Positions 7,125 to 9,997 of a stretch of DNA of 9,997 nt are shown in pieces. This DNA is from Nitrospirota bacterium (GTDB lineage Bacteria > Nitrospirota_A > Leptospirillia > Leptospirillales > Leptospirillaceae). The position numbers were made by a program, and so were the translations under genes. The notes beneath the pieces were generated by a model. It saw only the letters and a list, made by a program, of their open reading frames with translations. It did no database searches and was not told where the DNA came from. The stretch covers positions 1 to 9,997 of the forward strand of contig JAKCCY010000102.1 of assembly GCA_021838765.1 (NCBI GenBank), given 5' to 3'. Numbering within the stretch: position 1 is the first letter of the stretch; each line of letters opens with the position of its first letter.

Positions 7125-8273
7125 ATGATGCAGGTTTCTCCCTCCATTGCTGTCCTGCGCTGGGCCGCAGGACGCACACGTCTTTCCGAAGTGGCGCTTG
7201 CCCACCGGTTTCCGAAGTGGCCTCAGTGGCGGGAAGGTGAAGCGCAACCGACTCTCAAGCAATTGGAGGCTTTCGCTCGATTCACCCATACCCCGTTCGG
7301 TTATTTCTTCCTTCTTGAGCCTCCTCAGATTGCACTACCAGTGCCGGACTTCCGCACACATCGCGATACGCCGGTGGCGGCGCCATCGGCCGATCTGCTC
7401 GATACGCTTTATTTGAGTCAGCAAAGGCAGGAGTGGTTCCGGGAATACGCACAATGGCATGGCTTAACGGTCATGGATTGGGTGGGCAGTGGCAATATTC
7501 AGGCGTCTCCCGAGGATGCGGCTGAACACCTGCGTGAAGTTCTAGCCCTTTCGATTGACGAACGCCAGCGTTTGCCAACATGGACTGAAGCATTGCGGCA
7601 ATTGATTTCCAAATCCGAGGATGCCGGCGTTTTGGTGATGGGGAGCTCTGTTGTCGGCGCCAATAGCCATCGCAAACTTGATGTTGAGGAGTTTCGTGGC
7701 TTTGCACTGTCCGACGACCTTGCTCCGCTGATATTTCTCAACGCCGCAGATAGCAAGTCGGCGCAGATGTTCACGTTGGCGCATGAGCTCGCTCACTTGT
7801 TGTTGGGCAAAAGCGGCGTGTCGGATACACAGGCGGGTAGAGTGCCCGATCTGGCCATCGAGCGCTGGTGCAACCGAGTGGCGGCAGAACTGTTGATGCC
7901 GCTCGATGAGACGCGGCGGGCGATCAATCACGATAAATCGATCGAAGGTGAGATCCAACGTCTTGCACGGAAATTCAAGGTGAGCACATTGGTAGCACTG
8001 CGTCGTTTGTTCGATGCAAGCCAGATCGATGAACTGACGCTGTGGCAGCTCTATCATTCGGAGGTCGAACGACTGCAAACTATTGAACGTGCTAGTGGCG
8101 GAGGAGACTTCTACCGTACATTAGGCGCGCGTACTGGTAAACGCTTCGCTAGAGCTTTGGTTTCAAGCGCTCTAGAGGGACAGACACTGTTTCAGGATGC
8201 TTTTCGTCTGCTCGGCTTGCGTAAATCGGAAACATTCTATACCGCAGCGCGCGAGCTGGGTGTGATGGCATGA
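7125..8273 (+). CDS. HTH plus ImmA/IrrE-type metallopeptidase, probable antitoxin component
   Basis: This 382-residue protein has an N-terminal Xre-like region (about 5-65, WREGEAQPTLKQLEAFA followed by FFLLEPP). It then has a COG2856/ImmA-IrrE zinc peptidase domain with HELAH at 220-224 and a downstream metal-ligand candidate E246 in IERWCNRVAAELLMP. The C-terminal tail (GGGDFYRTLGARTG, then DAFRLLG) is also typical of long members. Proteins of this type occur beside small toxins and are thought to act as antitoxin or regulator, and some relatives cleave repressors. The start is ATG at 7125 (or 7128), with GGAG at 7110-7113. Its TGA overlaps the ATG of the DUF4411 gene, so the two are one translationally coupled unit. 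All motifs and the full length are intact, unlike its partner. Its codon choice looks different from the rnc/pur genes, which fits acquisition by transfer (impression only). Confidence 0.88.
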   Translation: MMQVSPSIAVLRWAAGRTRLSEVALAHRFPKWPQWREGEAQPTLKQLEAFARFTHTPFGYFFLLEPPQIALPVPDFRTHRDTPVAAPSADLLDTLYLSQQRQEWFREYAQWHGLTVMDWVGSGNIQASPEDAAEHLREVLALSIDERQRLPTWTEALRQLISKSEDAGVLVMGSSVVGANSHRKLDVEEFRGFALSDDLAPLIFLNAADSKSAQMFTLAHELAHLLLGKSGVSDTQAGRVPDLAIERWCNRVAAELLMPLDETRRAINHDKSIEGEIQRLARKFKVSTLVALRRLFDASQIDELTLWQLYHSEVERLQTIERASGGGDFYRTLGARTGKRFARALVSSALEGQTLFQDAFRLLGLRKSETFYTAARELGVMA

Positions 8274-8797
8274 GTTATTTACTCGATGCAAACGTGTTCA
8301 TTTAAGCCAAGAACCTGCATTACGGTTTGGATTTCTGTCCAGCATTCTGGGGTTGGCTTATCGAACAGAAATCCCTTGGGCAAGTATTCAGCATTGACAA
8401 GGTAGCCGACGAAATCGAGGCGGGCAGCGACGAACTTACCGATTGGGCGCATAGTAATGGACAAGGACTATTTCGTGCCACCGACGCACAGGTGGCAGCG
8501 CAGTTCGGACGGGTGAGCCAGTGGGTCATGAGTCAACACTATGAGGCTGTCGCAATTAACACCTTCATGCAGGTAGCCGACTATTATTTGATCGCTCATG
8601 CACTGGCGGGCGCGCATGTCGTAGTTACCCATGAAGTGCCGAGCAATTCCATCAAGCGAATCAAGATTCCGAACGTCTGCGGCGGTCTGAACATACGCTT
8701 CATGACTCCCTACGAGATGCTGCGTCGTGAACGAGCGAGGTTTGTATTGGTCGGACACTATCCCTCCTCCTCTGAAATCGTAAATAAGCAGGATTGA
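8270..8797 (+). pseudogene. PIN-like DUF4411 toxin gene with internal stop
   Basis: The frame from ATG 8270 (overlapping the previous stop as ATGA) encodes SYLLDANVFI, then TAA at 8303-8305, then AKNLHYGLDFCPAFWGWL and on to TGA at 8797. Read through, it would be 175 residues, a normal length for DUF4411, a PIN-nuclease-like family. Family members typically read LLDANVFIQAKN here, so TAA probably arose from CAA (Gln12) by one C-to-T change. Candidate acidic active-site residues are D6 before the stop, and E48 and D104 (VADYYLIAHA) after it. Re-initiation at TTG 8327 would lose D6, so I expect no active product. Alternatives are a sequencing error or stop suppression. The family's genes sit next to HTH/ImmA-IrrE genes as presumed toxin-antitoxin pairs, matching the order here. 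Confidence 0.85.
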
Positions 8798-8865
8798 CCT
8801 TGGGGATTTGTAACCCTCCTCATAAATCTTGGTAGCGTAACAATGTGGAGACCCGGGACAAGGAC
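8798..8865. other. Junction between toxin-antitoxin unit and insertion sequence
   Basis: This short non-coding stretch should contain the left end of the insertion sequence. GTAACCCTCC at 8810-8819 resembles GTACCCTCC of the tRNA-Ala 3' end (5953-5961) with one inserted base, which could be a decayed attachment-site copy or chance. Confidence 0.3.
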
Positions 8866-8895
8866 TTGAAATAAAAACGCCCTTCTGGATATGGT
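8866..8895 (+). promoter_or_regulatory. Likely transposase promoter
   Basis: TTGAAA (8866-8871, five of six to consensus) is separated by 18 bases from TATGGT (8890-8895, four of six). Transcription would begin near 8902, after the left arm of the leader hairpin, so transcripts from this promoter would leave the ribosome binding site unpaired. Confidence 0.4.
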
Positions 8896-8939
8896 TTGAA
8901 TGTCCTACCAAGACATTCAGCAATCCAAGAGAGGGCGTT
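8876..8939 (+). promoter_or_regulatory. Long hairpin covering the transposase ribosome binding site
   Basis: Nested inverted repeats run up to the start codon. AACGCCCT (8876-8883) pairs with AGGGCGTT (8932-8939), TGGAT (8886-8890) with ATCCA (8923-8927), and TGAATGTC (8897-8904) with GACATTCA (8912-8919) around a 7-base loop. The purine-rich GAGAGGG, the only plausible ribosome binding site, lies in the right arm. Confidence 0.7.
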
Positions 8940-9997
8940 ATGGGACAGATCCCACAGGAAAAAGATCTCAAAATCGAGTTTGGGTGTCAATTCACTCTGG
9001 CCTTGCCGAATGTTCGGCTGTCCACCTTGTTATCGGCATTTACGGTCCTTCTTCCGAAGATTCTGGGAGATTTTGTGCAGAAGGCCCTGATCGGCTATGG
9101 AGAGCTTCTGATGGCCCGAAGAAAGAAGCCGTTTTCTTGTGGGAGATGTGGGAACGAGGAACGGTTCATCTGGAAGACGCGGTGTGGCAAGCCGACGAAG
9201 GTTCTGACAACCTTTGCCTGGGTGACGCTTGGGCAGATGCAGATCCAGTGTTCGGGTTGCGGGCACAAGTTCTCGATTACCCGCATGCTGTTGGGGCTGG
9301 ATCCCTACCAGCGGATCGCGCCGGAGGTGCGACGGAAGCTGGGGCTTCTGGGCGCCCTGACGACCTTTCGCGTGGCGGAGAAGTTCATGGCAACCTTCGG
9401 GGCGACGATCGACAAGATGACGATCTGGAGAGCGGTGCAAAAAACCGGGGAAGAGATCGCATTCTCGCTTGATCCGAAGGGAGAAGCCCGGGGCGAGGCG
9501 GACGGGACAGGACTCGGCATCAAAGGCATCAAGAAACGGGGCAAGGAACTGAAGGTTCTGGTGCAGTACATGAAAGGCGGAGCGATCCGGGTGGCGGGAA
9601 TCGACATCGGCTCCTACAACGGAAACTGGGACCGTCTTTTCAAACAGAGCCTCAAGACACTCAAGGAGTTCAAGAGCTTTTTCCTGGTGACGGACGGAGA
9701 CACGTCCATTCTGGACGGGCTCAAAGGGAAAGTGACAATCCTGTACCAGCGCTGTCTTTGGCATATTCCCCATCAGCTGAAATTCGCCCTTTGGCAGGAC
9801 AAAGCGAAAGTGAAGAGGAAGAGCCCCGAATGGCTCTCCGTCATGGCCCGGATCTACGACATCGTGGGAATCCGCTCCGGTATCGACTCGGACGAGGAAA
9901 TCCAGGCCCTGATCGCGCTCAAAACGAAGAAGCTCGATGAACTCGTCAAGGATTGCCGGACGAAGGAGTACAAACATGTCGTCTCCTACCTTGAGAA
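8940..9997 (+). CDS. DDE transposase of an insertion sequence (3' end missing)
   Basis: The frame from ATG 8940 is open to the window edge (352 codons plus two bases). The N-terminal part has a zinc-finger-like set of cysteines, C67 and C70 (FSCGRCG) and C104 and C107 (IQCSGCG), followed by a helix-turn-helix-like stretch (about 130-168). The catalytic domain shows a first Asp in EADGTG (D188) and a second in VTDGDTS (D252 or D254). A C-x-x-H follows at 272-275 in QRCLWH. That C-x-x-H after the second Asp is typical of the Mutator-like superfamily (IS256, ISH6 and relatives). The third acidic residue would lie near or beyond the window end. I cannot fix the IS family. The left IS end probably lies between 8798 and 8876, but the right end is not visible, so the terminal repeats cannot be matched. 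A long minus-strand frame over 9030-9977 is a shadow of this gene. Confidence 0.88.
   Translation, partial: MGQIPQEKDLKIEFGCQFTLALPNVRLSTLLSAFTVLLPKILGDFVQKALIGYGELLMARRKKPFSCGRCGNEERFIWKTRCGKPTKVLTTFAWVTLGQMQIQCSGCGHKFSITRMLLGLDPYQRIAPEVRRKLGLLGALTTFRVAEKFMATFGATIDKMTIWRAVQKTGEEIAFSLDPKGEARGEADGTGLGIKGIKKRGKELKVLVQYMKGGAIRVAGIDIGSYNGNWDRLFKQSLKTLKEFKSFFLVTDGDTSILDGLKGKVTILYQRCLWHIPHQLKFALWQDKAKVKRKSPEWLSVMARIYDIVGIRSGIDSDEEIQALIALKTKKLDELVKDCRTKEYKHVVSYLE

Noticed and set aside
7072..7128. 18-codon frame ATGAGC...TGA overlapping the integrase stop and the next start
   Set aside because: It is too short and unsupported. Its placement could suggest a leader peptide, but no ribosome binding site or conserved pattern is visible.
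8900..9472. Plus-strand open frame of 190 codons starting in the transposase leader
   Set aside because: It starts inside the leader hairpin and runs out of frame with the transposase; no motif is visible.
9030..9977. Minus-strand open frame of 315 codons
   Set aside because: It is antisense to the transposase, which has Cys pairs, DDE motifs and no stop; the long antisense frame is a codon-bias shadow.

Overview
This window looks like a bacterial chromosome segment from a Gram-negative organism. The evidence is an outer-membrane-type beta-barrel protein with a signal peptide beside a probable lipoprotein. The overall style (moderate G+C, a TTG-started purM, the barrel and Cys/Ser/Thr-rich lipoprotein) reminds me of the Nitrospirota/Leptospirillum group, but I could not test this and hold it loosely.

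Layout. (1) 2-658, plus strand: the end of rnc (RNase III), cut by the window edge. (2) 659-1259: about 600 bp without a confident gene, ending in a strong imperfect hairpin (1183-1224) just past the 3' end of the next, convergent gene. (3) 1260-3673, minus strand: a probable two-gene unit, with a Cys-paired lipoprotein-like protein (promoter-proximal) followed by a PorV/FadL-like beta-barrel protein. A recognisable promoter lies at 3702-3730 and contains a perfect 13-bp tandem repeat. (4) 3674-4080: an AT-rich divergent intergenic region with two perfect inverted repeats ahead of purM. (5) 4081-5794, plus strand: purM and purN, overlapping and so probably translationally coupled; these are two steps of de novo purine synthesis. 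(6) 5848-5965: a promoter and tRNA-Ala(CGC).

From the tRNA onward the window is accessory DNA. A tyrosine-recombinase integrase starts about 94 bp after the tRNA. It is clearly dead (four frame changes and two in-frame stops), yet it can be followed end to end from 6059 to 7075, which marks an old tRNA-targeted island. Its cargo is a toxin-antitoxin-like pair: an intact HTH plus ImmA/IrrE-type metallopeptidase gene (7125-8273), overlapping by ATGA a PIN-like DUF4411 gene (8270-8797). The DUF4411 gene carries a TAA at codon 12, so the presumed toxin is broken while its partner is intact.

The window ends in an insertion sequence. A DDE transposase gene starts at 8940 and stays open to the window edge. 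A long imperfect hairpin sits directly in front of it, contains its ribosome binding site, and straddles its likely own promoter. That arrangement suggests control of transposase translation on read-through transcripts, as known for IS10 and IS50. No new multi-gene system is obvious. The points most worth a second look are the nonsense-inactivated toxin, the transposase leader hairpin, and the lipoprotein/beta-barrel pair with its repeat-containing promoter.
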